Shown: positions 1 through 8,498 of the stretch, in pieces
How the letters are laid out: every line of letters starts with the position of its first letter
Numbering within the stretch: the first letter of the stretch is position 1
Source: Gillisia sp. UBA3175
GTDB lineage: Bacteria; Bacteroidota; Bacteroidia; Flavobacteriales; Flavobacteriaceae
Length of the DNA: 64,000 nucleotides
Assembly: GCA_002364325.1 (NCBI GenBank)
Contig: DEXV01000008.1
Coordinates: 3,393-67,392 of the forward strand
Direction of reading: 5' to 3'
Made by a program: the position numbers and the translations under genes
The notes under the pieces: model-generated
What the model was told of the DNA's origin: nothing
Database searches by the model: none
The model's input: the letters and a program-made list of their open reading frames with translations, nothing else

Positions 1-29
1 AAGAACGTTAATTATAAAATTACACGAGC

Positions 30-227
30 ATGCCTAAAATGAAAACTAAATCCAGTGCCAAAAAGCGTTTTAAGCTTACAGGTACAGGTAAAATTAAAAG
101 AAAGCACGCGTTTAAAAGTCACATCTTAACAAAGAAGTCTAAGAAACGTAAGCTTGCTCTAACGCACAGTACTTTGGTACATGAGGCGGATGAGAAAAAT
201 ATCAAAACTCAATTACGTTTAAAGTAG
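30..227 (+). CDS. rpmI: 50S ribosomal protein L35
   Basis: This 65-residue, very basic protein has the L35 pattern: an N-terminal [20 protein letters not shown] stretch, then a Lys/Arg-rich body. L35 is a small component of the large ribosomal subunit. The length is normal for the family. It is followed 107 bp downstream by rplT, the usual infC-rpmI-rplT order; infC would lie just left of the window, and the 29 bp before the start codon hold nothing recognisable. No Shine-Dalgarno sequence is seen, as is common in Bacteroidetes. Confidence 0.97.
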   Translation: MPKMKTKSSAKKRFKLTGTGKIKRKHAFKSHILTKKSKKRKLALTHSTLVHEADEKNIKTQLRLK

Positions 228-334
228 ATTGATGTTTTTGATGGTTTAAACTATTTAAAAACCCTGGAGTTGTGCAATAAAAGTATTCAGAACCAATAAT
301 TTATGAATCGCCTTCTTCAAAAACAATTAAAATT

Positions 335-679
335 ATGCCAAGATCAGTAAATTCAGTTGCCAAGAGAGCCAGAAGAAAAAAGGTTCTTAAGCAAGCAAAA
401 GGTTACTTTGGACGTCGTAAAAACGTTTGGACTGTAGCTAAAAATGCGGTAGATAAAGCAATGTTATATGCTTATAGAGACCGTAAAACCAAGAAAAGAA
501 ATTTCCGTTCTCTTTGGATCGTGCGTATTAATGCAGGAGCTAGAATTCACGGAATGTCTTATTCACAGTTTATGGGAGGTTTAAAGGCTGCCAATATCGG
601 GTTAAATCGTAAAGTTTTAGCCGATCTAGCTATGAACCATCCAGAAGCGTTTGGAGCTATAGTAAACAAAGTAAAATAA
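335..679 (+). CDS. rplT: 50S ribosomal protein L20
   Basis: The 114-residue protein starts [20 protein letters not shown] and contains the [10 protein letters not shown] segment typical of L20, a 23S rRNA-binding protein of the large subunit needed early in assembly. Length is normal. It is the last gene of the rpmI-rplT transcript, which ends at a strong hairpin about 30 bp after the stop codon. In other bacteria L20 represses its own operon; I saw no clear L20-binding RNA structure here, but the upstream infC region is outside the window. Confidence 0.97.
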   Translation: MPRSVNSVAKRARRKKVLKQAKGYFGRRKNVWTVAKNAVDKAMLYAYRDRKTKKRNFRSLWIVRINAGARIHGMSYSQFMGGLKAANIGLNRKVLADLAMNHPEAFGAIVNKVK

Positions 680-710
680 TATTTTTCACGATTAACGTTC
701 TTATATATCA

Positions 711-741
711 AAAACTCGCTCCAATGGAGCGAGTTTTTTTT
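711..741 (+). terminator. Rho-independent terminator after rplT
   Basis: A 12 bp stem (711-722 with 726-737) with a 3-nt loop; the 3' arm runs into a T8 tract. It lies 31 bp after the rplT stop codon on the same strand. Confidence 0.93.
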
Positions 742-1244
742 ATTACCTCCTATTGGATTGGTTTTTTGAGATGATCAGTCTTTCAGAATCTGAAAATATA
801 TATTCCTTTTAAATAATTGAATCAATTTCCAAATGCAGTAAGGACGACTAATTTTGTTTAAGCTCCATTATTTTTATGCTCATCGAGATAAATTCCCTAC
901 AAAGGCGCCAAATTTTATCTTCCATAAGTAATTGGAATTTGTCAAGGAGAGTTTTAAGGTGAGCGGGCATATTAGCGGGAACTTCAGAATTATGTTTGTA
1001 ATCTGGCTAGTTTTAAGATAACATAATATTAAATTGACTCTTAAAATCTTTTATCAGGATAGGAGCTTCATTTTTATTAATTTTTCAAACTTGCTTAAGG
1101 ATGTGCTATAAATACAAGTAATATTCCTATTGCAATTTTAGAAGCTCACGAATATTCCTAATAATTAAATCGGTTACCAAATAAAAATCCCGTGATTTTG
1201 ATGTGAGTTTGAATTCCTTTGAATGACCTTGTTCATTTATACAA
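742..1244. other. 500 bp AT-rich gap without a recognisable gene
   Basis: Between the rplT terminator and the stop codon of the converging permease gene I see no open frame with family features, no tRNA and no strong hairpin. A plus-strand stretch near 955-1020 has a somewhat higher GC content and short open frames, and might be a decayed gene, but nothing in it is recognisable. Confidence 0.4.
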
Positions 1245-2378
1245 TCACTTTTCTTCCTTTTTATCCTTATTCATACTCACTGAACTTTTCTTCTTTTCTT
1301 TACCTCTATCTGTGACTACCACTTCAGAAATGTATGCATTCTCTTCGTTTTTAGCTTCCAAAAAATCCTTTACATATAATTCCTTAATAATAACAATAAG
1401 AGCAGCTAGAATTGGCGTGGCCAATATTAGACCCAGAATTCCTGTAAGCACTCCTAAAAGCACCATCCAGAATAGTGTAAGTGCCGGAGGGAGATGAACC
1501 ATTTTCTTCTCGATCATAGGTGTGATCAAATAACTTTCCACTATCTGAATTGCAAAATAAAGTATGAGAACATAAATAAACATGTTACCTCCTTGCATAA
1601 GGGCGATCAACACCGCAGGAGCTAAGGCCAGATATGGCCCGATATTAGGTATGAATGATAATAAAGCCGCTATAAATGCCAGAGCATATGGCATAGGCAT
1701 TCCAAGAATTTCAAGACCAATTGCAGTAAAAATCCCAACAACTATCATAGAAAATAATTTGGCAATCATCCACAGACTAAGAGATTTTTGTGTCTTATCC
1801 ATCACTTCTCTCAACCTCGGACGAAAATTTAAAGGGAACAACCTAATAAAACCTTTAGTGTAAATACCGGGACTAGACGCTAAAAATATTCCAGTAACAA
1901 TAATGATAAAAAAGTTGGCTAGACCACCTATAGTTGTAGAAAAAGAGCCAACAATACGGGACATAACCTCATCCCTATTTTCAAATAGGTCGCCTAAATC
2001 AGTTGGAAGCTTATTAAATAAACTTTGACCAAGGGAAGTTTGAGAAATTTGTTCCTTTAGATTTTGGAGAGATCTTGGCAAAGTTTCGGTCATTTCCTTT
2101 ACTTGCTCAGCCATAGATTGACCTATTAATAGAACAATTAAAAAAAAGATCACCGTGATAACAAGGAGCACAAGAAATAATGCCAACCCATATTTTATGG
2201 GGGTTTTTCTAACTATCCAAGCGGAAGCAAAATTTAGCAATACAGCAAAAAAGATTCCTGCAAAAACTAATAGGAAAAAATTGGTATGAAAAATAAGGAG
2301 AGCAAAAGCTGAAAGCATTAGCGATGCGATAAAAATTGTCTTAGTGATCTTCCGATTGAAATTATCTGCTTTTTCCAT
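1245..2378 (-). CDS. AI-2E family permease
   Basis: The 377-residue membrane protein has two N-terminal transmembrane pairs, a soluble segment (about residues 90-150), then four or more further helices. It carries the family signatures FIPNIGPYLA (about 245-255) and ESYLITPMIEKKMVHLPPAL (about 285-305), diagnostic of the AI-2E/YdiK/PerM permeases. Members export autoinducer-2 or act as Na+/H+ antiporters or unknown transporters, so the substrate cannot be named. The C-terminus is a Lys/Glu-rich cytoplasmic tail. The start codon is 26 bp after the stop of the upstream exported-protein gene on the same strand, so the two are probably co-transcribed. Confidence 0.9.
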   Translation of the reverse strand: MEKADNFNRKITKTIFIASLMLSAFALLIFHTNFFLLVFAGIFFAVLLNFASAWIVRKTPIKYGLALFLVLLVITVIFFLIVLLIGQSMAEQVKEMTETLPRSLQNLKEQISQTSLGQSLFNKLPTDLGDLFENRDEVMSRIVGSFSTTIGGLANFFIIIVTGIFLASSPGIYTKGFIRLFPLNFRPRLREVMDKTQKSLSLWMIAKLFSMIVVGIFTAIGLEILGMPMPYALAFIAALLSFIPNIGPYLALAPAVLIALMQGGNMFIYVLILYFAIQIVESYLITPMIEKKMVHLPPALTLFWMVLLGVLTGILGLILATPILAALIVIIKELYVKDFLEAKNEENAYISEVVVTDRGKEKKKSSVSMNKDKKEEK

Positions 2379-2404
2379 AAATAATTAATATAGCAATTAC
2401 ACCT

Positions 2405-3661
2405 TTACGTTTTCTGTTTCTTCTTTTTAGCTGCCGGAAATAGCACATTATTAAGAATAAGTCTATAACCTGGAGAAGTTGGATGAAGTTCTAATTCTGT
2501 TTTTGGATCACCAACTCGATGTTGATAATCTTCCGGGTCATGACCTCCATAAAACGTATAAAAGCCCCTACCTTTAATACCATGAATATATCGTGCTTCT
2601 TCATTTAACTTATTCTCGGCAAGGACAAGAACATTAGATTTTAAAGTAGTTTTATTAAATGCCGTAGTTTGTCCCATAAATCCTTTTACCAAACTTGTGT
2701 GATTTTGATTTAACATGGTTGGAATGGGATCCCATTTAGCAGAAAACTCCATCAAGGTAAAATAATCCGATTCAGTAGGGATCTGCCTTTTATCGGTCAT
2801 GTCTATCGAAGAGAATTCGTAGATCATTGGGCTTCGTTCTAAAATAAAATCAGTGAAAGCAAAAGTGTTTTCAAATTTGATCTTAGATTGATATCCTGGT
2901 TCACTTGGATCTCCATCGAACATAGGCTCTGCAATATCTACGCCTTCTGCTGCCAATGCAATATCAAAGCTATCTGTAGCACTGCACATGGCAAACATAA
3001 ATCCGCCGCCAATCACATAATCCCGAATCTTTAAGGCAACCGCTAATTTTTCTTCGGAAACCTTCTGATAACCCAGTTTTGTTGCCAAAGCTTCGGCTTC
3101 TCTTTTCTCTTCAATATACCAAGGGGTTGTCCTATAATTTCTGTAAAATTTACCATATTGTCCCGTAAAATCTTCGTGATGTAAATGCAACCAATCATAT
3201 AACAGCAAAGCGTCTCCCAAAACTTCAGTATCATAAATAGTAGTATAAGGAATTTCGGCATAGGTTAAAACCATAGTCACAGCATCGTCCCAAGGTTTAT
3301 TTCCTTGTGGTGCATAAACTGCAATTCTTGGGGCTTTTTCCAAAATAACAGCTTCCATATTCCTGGAAGGACTTTGTATTTCCTCTAATATAGAAACCAC
3401 TTTGGAGTCGCTTAAAACTTCATAAGAAACTCCACGAATCTTACACTCTTTGCGCAAAGCATCTGTATCTGAAATAAGAAAGGAACCACCTCTATAATTT
3501 AGCAACCACTGTACTTTTAAATTATTCTGAAGTGCATAATATGTGATGCCGTATGCTTTTAAGTGATTCACTTGAGTATCGGCATCCATTGGAATTAATA
3601 TTTGAGACGCATTTATTTGAAACGATATTATAAAAAAACCCAGCATTAAGACAAAGGTCAT
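2405..3661 (-). CDS. Conserved exported Bacteroidetes protein often mislabelled asparagine synthetase B
   Basis: I place the start at 3661, giving 418 residues with a signal peptide (MTFVLMLGFFIISFQINA, then SQILIPMDADTQ). The longer frame back to 3823 would overlap the end of dnaB and hide this signal. From memory, close relatives across Flavobacteriia are annotated asparagine synthetase B, but I see neither an N-terminal Cys glutaminase nor the AsnB ATP pyrophosphatase SGGxDS motif, so that label is not supported. The mature part contains WLLNYRGGSF, LHLHHEDFTGQYG, FAMCSATDSFD and FYGGHDPEDYQH, and ends in a Lys-rich PAAKKKKQKT tail. The function is unknown. The start codon sits in the loop of a terminator-like hairpin (3632-3670). 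The gene lies between dnaB and the permease on the same strand. Confidence 0.8.
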   Translation of the reverse strand: MTFVLMLGFFIISFQINASQILIPMDADTQVNHLKAYGITYYALQNNLKVQWLLNYRGGSFLISDTDALRKECKIRGVSYEVLSDSKVVSILEEIQSPSRNMEAVILEKAPRIAVYAPQGNKPWDDAVTMVLTYAEIPYTTIYDTEVLGDALLLYDWLHLHHEDFTGQYGKFYRNYRTTPWYIEEKREAEALATKLGYQKVSEEKLAVALKIRDYVIGGGFMFAMCSATDSFDIALAAEGVDIAEPMFDGDPSEPGYQSKIKFENTFAFTDFILERSPMIYEFSSIDMTDKRQIPTESDYFTLMEFSAKWDPIPTMLNQNHTSLVKGFMGQTTAFNKTTLKSNVLVLAENKLNEEARYIHGIKGRGFYTFYGGHDPEDYQHRVGDPKTELELHPTSPGYRLILNNVLFPAAKKKKQKT

Positions 3662-3670
3662 GATGCTGGG
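3632..3670 (-). terminator. Terminator-like hairpin enclosing the start codon of the exported-protein gene
   Basis: Read on the minus strand, an 8-10 bp stem (3663-3670 with 3639-3646, CCCAGCAT/ATGCTGGG) has a roughly 16-nt loop containing the ATG at 3661-3659 and is followed by seven Ts (3638-3632). It fits a terminator for dnaB, whose stop is about 110 bp upstream on this strand. It also lies across the 5' end of the next gene and could attenuate it. Confidence 0.65.
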
Positions 3671-3782
3671 CTCGGGGTATTTATAGTGGTTGGAATAGAA
3701 CACTCTCTTTTCACAACATAAAGTAGGTTTATTTTTTTTACAGGGCTTATTTGTTACAATTAAGTAATTCTTTTTATTGAAA

Positions 3783-5342
3783 TTAAAAAGGGACGTCGCT
3801 GTCATCATCATTAAAATCGTCATTCATGGAGCTTCCAAAGGCTTCAGCAGCACTTGGATTTGGCAAATTATGACTTTTAAAAGTATCATCGTTTGCTGCT
3901 TCATTCATTTTGGAATGGAATTCACCAAAAGGTGAATCAAAGTCATCTAAGTTATCAAATTTACCAAGATGTCCAACAAATTTCAAGCGTATACTTTCCA
4001 GCCCACCGTTACGGTGTTTAGCGACAATAAATTCACCTTGACCAGCGGTTGGAGAACGTTCTTCATCATCCCATTCGTCTATCTTATAATACTCTGGTCT
4101 GTAGATAAAAGAAACGATATCGGCATCTTGCTCAATAGCTCCAGATTCCCTTAAATCACTTAACAAAGGTCTTTTACTACCGCCACGAGTTTCTACAGCA
4201 CGCGAAAGCTGAGATAATGCAATAACCGGAATGTTCAATTCTTTTGCTAAAGCTTTTAAGTTTCTGGAAATTGTAGATATTTCTTGTTCTCTATTTCCTC
4301 CTTTTACAGAGCTTCCAGCGGTCATTAATTGCAAATAATCTACCACCACCATTTTAATTCCATGTTGGGAAGAAAGTCTTCTTGCTTTTGCTCTTAGATC
4401 GAATATTGAAAGCGAAGGAGTGTCATCTATAAATAAAGGTGCTTTTTCAAGATCCTTAACTTTTACATTAAGCTGTTCCCACTCATGCGTTTCTAAATTT
4501 CCGGTTCTAAGTTTTTCTGAAGACAACCCAGTTTCAGAAGAAATTAGTCTCGTGATAAGTTGTACAGCAGACATCTCCAAAGAGAAAAAAGCAACAGGTA
4601 TATTATGTCCCACGGCAATATTTCGTGCCATAGATAAAGTAAGTGCTGTTTTACCCATACCTGGACGAGCAGCTATAATAATAAGGTCACTAGGTTGCCA
4701 TCCTGAGGTAAGTTTATCCAACTTATCAAAGCCAGAGGGCACCCCACTTAATCCTTCTTTATTAGAAATTTCTTGAATTCTATTCTTCGCCTGGATCACT
4801 AAACTATGAGCCGTTTCTGAAGACCTTTTAATATTTCCTTGAGTTACTTCGTATAATTTAGATTCTGCTGTATCTAAAAGATCGAAAACATCTGTAGACT
4901 CATCGTAAGATTCCTCGATAATCTCGTTAGAGATCTTTATAAGACTGCGTTGAATATATTTTTGAAGAATGATCCTAGCATGAAATTCGATATGCGCAGA
5001 AGAAGAAACTTTTTGAGTAAGTTGAATTAGATAATATTCACCTCCTACTTTATCAAGATTCCCATCTTTTCGTAATTGATTAGAAACAGTTAATAAGTCG
5101 ATTGCCTCTGTGTTTTCAAACAACTTGTAAATAGCCTCATAGATATGTTTATGAGCAGTTTTATAAAACACCTCCGAATGCAGAATGTCGATAATTTCAT
5201 CTACACCCTTTTTATCGATCATCATTGCACCCAGCACAACCTCCTCTAAATCAACAGCTTGTGGTGGTATCTTTCCCTTTTCGAGATTAATAACATTACC
5301 TTGGCCATATTTTAAATTTTGGGGGGCTGTAACTTTTTCCAT
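3783..5342 (-). CDS. dnaB: Replicative DNA helicase DnaB
   Basis: The 519-residue protein has the DnaB N-terminal domain (about residues 25-130), a linker, and a RecA-like C-terminal domain with Walker A ARPGMGKT at about 225-232, Walker B VVVDYLQLM, and the LSRAVE/R-finger region LRESGAIEQDADIV. It is the hexameric fork helicase. No intein is present. The C-terminal 60 residues are a low-complexity extension ending in an acidic stretch and the tip DVPF, which resembles the SSB C-terminal tip. The first Met gives a normal family start. It is separated from accA upstream by a terminator and so probably has its own promoter. Confidence 0.97.
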   Translation of the reverse strand: MEKVTAPQNLKYGQGNVINLEKGKIPPQAVDLEEVVLGAMMIDKKGVDEIIDILHSEVFYKTAHKHIYEAIYKLFENTEAIDLLTVSNQLRKDGNLDKVGGEYYLIQLTQKVSSSAHIEFHARIILQKYIQRSLIKISNEIIEESYDESTDVFDLLDTAESKLYEVTQGNIKRSSETAHSLVIQAKNRIQEISNKEGLSGVPSGFDKLDKLTSGWQPSDLIIIAARPGMGKTALTLSMARNIAVGHNIPVAFFSLEMSAVQLITRLISSETGLSSEKLRTGNLETHEWEQLNVKVKDLEKAPLFIDDTPSLSIFDLRAKARRLSSQHGIKMVVVDYLQLMTAGSSVKGGNREQEISTISRNLKALAKELNIPVIALSQLSRAVETRGGSKRPLLSDLRESGAIEQDADIVSFIYRPEYYKIDEWDDEERSPTAGQGEFIVAKHRNGGLESIRLKFVGHLGKFDNLDDFDSPFGEFHSKMNEAANDDTFKSHNLPNPSAAEAFGSSMNDDFNDDDSDVPF

Positions 5343-5453
5343 TTTACGAATGTAAATAATTTGTTAAGATAAACTTAAACTAATCCTTTATGTTAGTTCA
5401 CAGGTAGTGAACAATCCACCTGTTCATAACTTAATTTTTTTGTTGATAAGGCC

Positions 5454-5486
5454 AAAAAAATCCGAAGAAAAACTTCGGATTTTTTT
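5454..5486 (-). terminator. Bidirectional terminator after accA
   Basis: Perfect 14 bp stem 5454-5467/5473-5486 with a 5-nt loop, flanked by A7 on the left (U7 on the minus transcript) and T6-7 on the right. It follows the accA stop by 21 bp and isolates accA from dnaB. Confidence 0.92.
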
Positions 5487-5507
5487 GAATGTATGATTAA
5501 TAGAGAA

Positions 5508-6461
5508 CTAATCCTTAAATACTCCCATATTTGCATATTTATCCATTCTCTTATTCACCAATTCTTTTGGTGATAAGTTTTGAAACTCTTTATAAGAGGC
5601 TAAGATTGTATCTTTTACCGTAGTAAATGTTTCCTCTCTATTGGCGTGTGCTCCTCCGAGAGGTTCTTTAACGATCTCATCGATCAGCTTTTGCTTAAGC
5701 ATGTCCTTTGCAGTAAGTTTTAAAGCTTCAGCAGCAACTTCCTTAAATTCCCAGCTTCTCCATAAGATGGATGAACAAGATTCAGGTGAAATTACAGAGT
5801 ACCAAGTGTTTTCCAACATAAGTACTTTATCTCCTACTCCTATTCCCAAAGCTCCACCGCTAGCTCCTTCTCCTATTATTACCACAATAATTGGCACTTT
5901 AAGGCGAGTCATTTCTAATATGTTTCTAGCAATAGCTTCTCCTTGACCTCTTTCTTCTGCTTCCAAACCAGGATAAGCTCCTGGAGTATCTACAAAAGTT
6001 ACAACGGGAACTCCAAACTTTTCCGCAGATTTCATAAGGCGCAATGCTTTACGATAGCCTTCCGGATTTGCCATTCCAAAATTCCTGTATTGTCTTGTCT
6101 TGGTATTAAACCCTTTTTGTTGACCAACAAACATAAAACTTTGATCACCAATTTTACCTAGGCCACCAATCATAGCTTTATCATCCTTAACATTTCTATC
6201 CCCGTGAAGTTCCAGAAAAGTATCCCCACAAATTGCTTTTATATAATCTAAGGTATAAGGTCTATTTGGGTGTCTTGAAAGTTGAACACGTTGCCAAGCC
6301 GTAAGATTCTTATAAATTCCTTTTTTGGTCTCTATTAATTTCTTCTCGATCTGTTTACAGGTAGCAGTTACATCTACATCACTTTCTGCCCCAATATTAC
6401 AAGCCTTTTGGTATTGTTCCTCTAACTCTTTAATGGGTAATTCAAAATCTAAATATTCCAT
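5508..6461 (-). CDS. accA: Acetyl-CoA carboxylase carboxyltransferase subunit alpha
   Basis: The 317-residue protein matches AccA, which with AccD transfers the carboxyl group from biotin to acetyl-CoA in the first step of fatty-acid synthesis. It has an N-terminal coiled-coil helix region, then [28 protein letters not shown], and the crotonase-fold core [25 protein letters not shown] with [15 protein letters not shown]. Length is normal. The start is 61 bp from the upstream DMT permease stop; the gap contains a TATATTTG element (6492-6499 on the minus strand) that fits a -7 promoter box without a clear -33 partner. A strong terminator follows. Confidence 0.96.
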   Translation of the reverse strand: MEYLDFELPIKELEEQYQKACNIGAESDVDVTATCKQIEKKLIETKKGIYKNLTAWQRVQLSRHPNRPYTLDYIKAICGDTFLELHGDRNVKDDKAMIGGLGKIGDQSFMFVGQQKGFNTKTRQYRNFGMANPEGYRKALRLMKSAEKFGVPVVTFVDTPGAYPGLEAEERGQGEAIARNILEMTRLKVPIIVVIIGEGASGGALGIGVGDKVLMLENTWYSVISPESCSSILWRSWEFKEVAAEALKLTAKDMLKQKLIDEIVKEPLGGAHANREETFTTVKDTILASYKEFQNLSPKELVNKRMDKYANMGVFKD

Positions 6462-6522
6462 GTTAAGTTATTGTGTTTTTTAATTAGCCTACAAATATAA
6501 CAAACTTTGAAAGGAAGAATTC

Positions 6523-7434
6523 CTAAGATATCTTATTAATTTTGCGTTTTGTTTTAAGATAGCCGTTTAATATAACGGTAGATAGAATTAGAGCAGCACC
6601 ATAGTAGAATGGTGGATTCATTTGTTCCTTACTTCCAAAAATTAGAAATGCAAGTACAATTCCATAAACGGGTTCTAGATTAGTGGTAAGCATTACTGTA
6701 TAAGGACTTAAATGCTTCATTACTGCAACTGCTGCAATAAATGCATATGCGGTACATACCGAAGCTAGAATTAGCAAATAGCCCCAATCATCCGCAGAAA
6801 GTGTGAAGAATTCAGCATTGAAACCTTTTAAACCATCACTGCTAAAGGTAACATACAATAAATAGCAACTTATAGCCACAACTCCCGTGGTTAATTCGTA
6901 AAAAGAGATCACAGAGGGTGCGGTGTTGTGAATGAGTTTACCATTCATTAACGTAAAAACTGCTGCTAAAAAAGCCGATCCTAATGCGAGAATTATACCC
7001 AAAGTATAATCTGTCTCTACTTGAAATATTATGTAAAGACCTATGATCACCAATAATCCAAAGATTACTTCATAGCCTACAAACTTCCTTTTATAGAATA
7101 TGGGCTCTAAAATTGAAGTGAAAAATGCGCCTGTAGATAATAGTGCTAATGTTATGGAAACATTAGAGACTTTAATGGCTCCAAAAAAAGTGAGCCAATG
7201 TAGCGCTATCACTAATCCTGCAACTATTAATAATAATAGTTTTCTGGGGGAAACTCTTGTATTTCTCTTTTTCCATTTAATATAAATGAAGATAAATCCG
7301 CTTGCAAGAAGCATCCTATACCATACCAAAGGAACGGCGTCTAACGAAATAAGAGCGCCCAAGACTGCTGTAAACCCCCAAATAAAAACAATTACATGAA
7401 AATGCAGGTAACTTTTTAATTTATCGCTTGGCAT
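6523..7434 (-). CDS. EamA/DMT family transporter
   Basis: The 303-residue protein has about ten hydrophobic helices in two repeated EamA domains (roughly residues 10-135 and 148-290). It starts with HFHVIVFIWGFTAVLGALI, and NLEPVYGIVLAFLIFGSKE in the second repeat is typical of drug/metabolite transporters. The substrate cannot be told from sequence. The start codon overlaps the end of the LptF/G gene by 14 bp, so it is probably the last cistron of a tgt-lptG-eamA transcript and translationally coupled. Confidence 0.9.
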   Translation of the reverse strand: MPSDKLKSYLHFHVIVFIWGFTAVLGALISLDAVPLVWYRMLLASGFIFIYIKWKKRNTRVSPRKLLLLIVAGLVIALHWLTFFGAIKVSNVSITLALLSTGAFFTSILEPIFYKRKFVGYEVIFGLLVIIGLYIIFQVETDYTLGIILALGSAFLAAVFTLMNGKLIHNTAPSVISFYELTTGVVAISCYLLYVTFSSDGLKGFNAEFFTLSADDWGYLLILASVCTAYAFIAAVAVMKHLSPYTVMLTTNLEPVYGIVLAFLIFGSKEQMNPPFYYGAALILSTVILNGYLKTKRKINKIS

Positions 7435-8497
7435 TGAAAAGTAGGTAGATTGCTAAAATTCCGAAAGTAACATTTGGAAACCATACTGCTATTAAAGGTG
7501 AGAAAGTGGATTGCTCTGCTAAGGTTCCAAACACCTTATCGAAAAATATGAAGATAAAAGCCAAAGAGATCCCTAAAGCAAGGTTCACCCCCATTCCTCC
7601 TCTTCTTTTCATAGAGGAAACTGCTACTGCGATAATAGTTAAAATAAATGCTGAAACAGGTAAGCTCCATCTTTTATAGGCAACTACTAAATACCTGTTC
7701 ATATTTGCAGACCCTCTTCTACTTTCCTGTTCTATGAAGGTATTTAATTCGTTATAGTTAAGCGTCTCTGCAATATAAGTAACCGGAGTAAGCTCATCAA
7801 ATTCGAATGGTAATATCGTGTCTACTTCCCTTTCATGAAAGATTTCGTCTCCTTCTTCTCCAATAATCCGTTTATCAAAATTAGTAAGCGTATAGGTGCT
7901 ATCTGCTTCATTAAACTGAAGTCTGGAAGCACTTAATTTGAAAACTAATTTATTCCCTTCAAAATGTTCCAAGGTAAAATTACGTGCAGATTTAGTTTTA
8001 GGTTGAAAGTTGCTGGCATAGATATATTCAGTTTCATTTATCTGCCTATAAACATCACTAGTTTCCTGGACCTCTCCACCTTTTTTAAGATACTGATATT
8101 TAAATTCATTGAAACCTTTACTTGCTCTTGGTGCTAAATACATACTTAAGATCAAGGCTCCAATACATACTATAGTAGCTCCAATTAAATAGGGTCTTAA
8201 AAATCTCCAGAAAGAAACTCCACTGCTTAAAAAAGCAATGATCTCTGTATTATTAGCAAGTTTGGAGGTAAACCAAATTACCGATAAGAAAAGGAATAAA
8301 GGGAAAAGAAGATTTGCAAAGTAAATAGTAAAATCTAAATAGTATGCAGCTACCTCCATAAAAGGCACCTCATTCTCTAAGATCTTATCTATTTTTTCCG
8401 CTAAGTTTACCGTAATACCAATGGGTATGAACAACAACAGCATCAGGATAAAAGTTCCTAAGTAGCGTTTAAGTATGTACCAATCTAATATCTTCAA
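7421..8497 (-). CDS. LptF/LptG family lipopolysaccharide export permease
   Basis: The 358-residue inner-membrane protein starts MKILDWYILKRYLGTFILML, the N-terminal pattern of YjgP/YjgQ (LptF/LptG) permeases. Three N-terminal helices are followed by a periplasmic beta-rich domain (about residues 125-260), then three C-terminal helices including MKRRGGMGVNLALGISLAF. These proteins form the membrane part of the LptB2FG complex that drives lipopolysaccharide to the outer membrane. Which of the two paralogues this is cannot be settled from the window. It starts 1 bp after the tgt stop codon, an arrangement I recall as conserved in Bacteroidetes, and overlaps the DMT permease downstream. Confidence 0.88.
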   Translation of the reverse strand: MKILDWYILKRYLGTFILMLLLFIPIGITVNLAEKIDKILENEVPFMEVAAYYLDFTIYFANLLFPLFLFLSVIWFTSKLANNTEIIAFLSSGVSFWRFLRPYLIGATIVCIGALILSMYLAPRASKGFNEFKYQYLKKGGEVQETSDVYRQINETEYIYASNFQPKTKSARNFTLEHFEGNKLVFKLSASRLQFNEADSTYTLTNFDKRIIGEEGDEIFHEREVDTILPFEFDELTPVTYIAETLNYNELNTFIEQESRRGSANMNRYLVVAYKRWSLPVSAFILTIIAVAVSSMKRRGGMGVNLALGISLAFIFIFFDKVFGTLAEQSTFSPLIAVWFPNVTFGILAIYLLFNAKR

Positions 8498-8498
8498 C

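Noticed and set aside
2405..3823. Longer version of the exported-protein gene starting at 3823
   Set aside because: It overlaps the 3' end of dnaB, places a terminator-like hairpin inside the coding region and buries the signal peptide; the start at 3661 gives a normal exported protein.
5641..5946. Plus-strand frames opposite accA, and many similar frames opposite other genes
   Set aside because: They are complements of well-conserved coding sequence, without start signals or family motifs.
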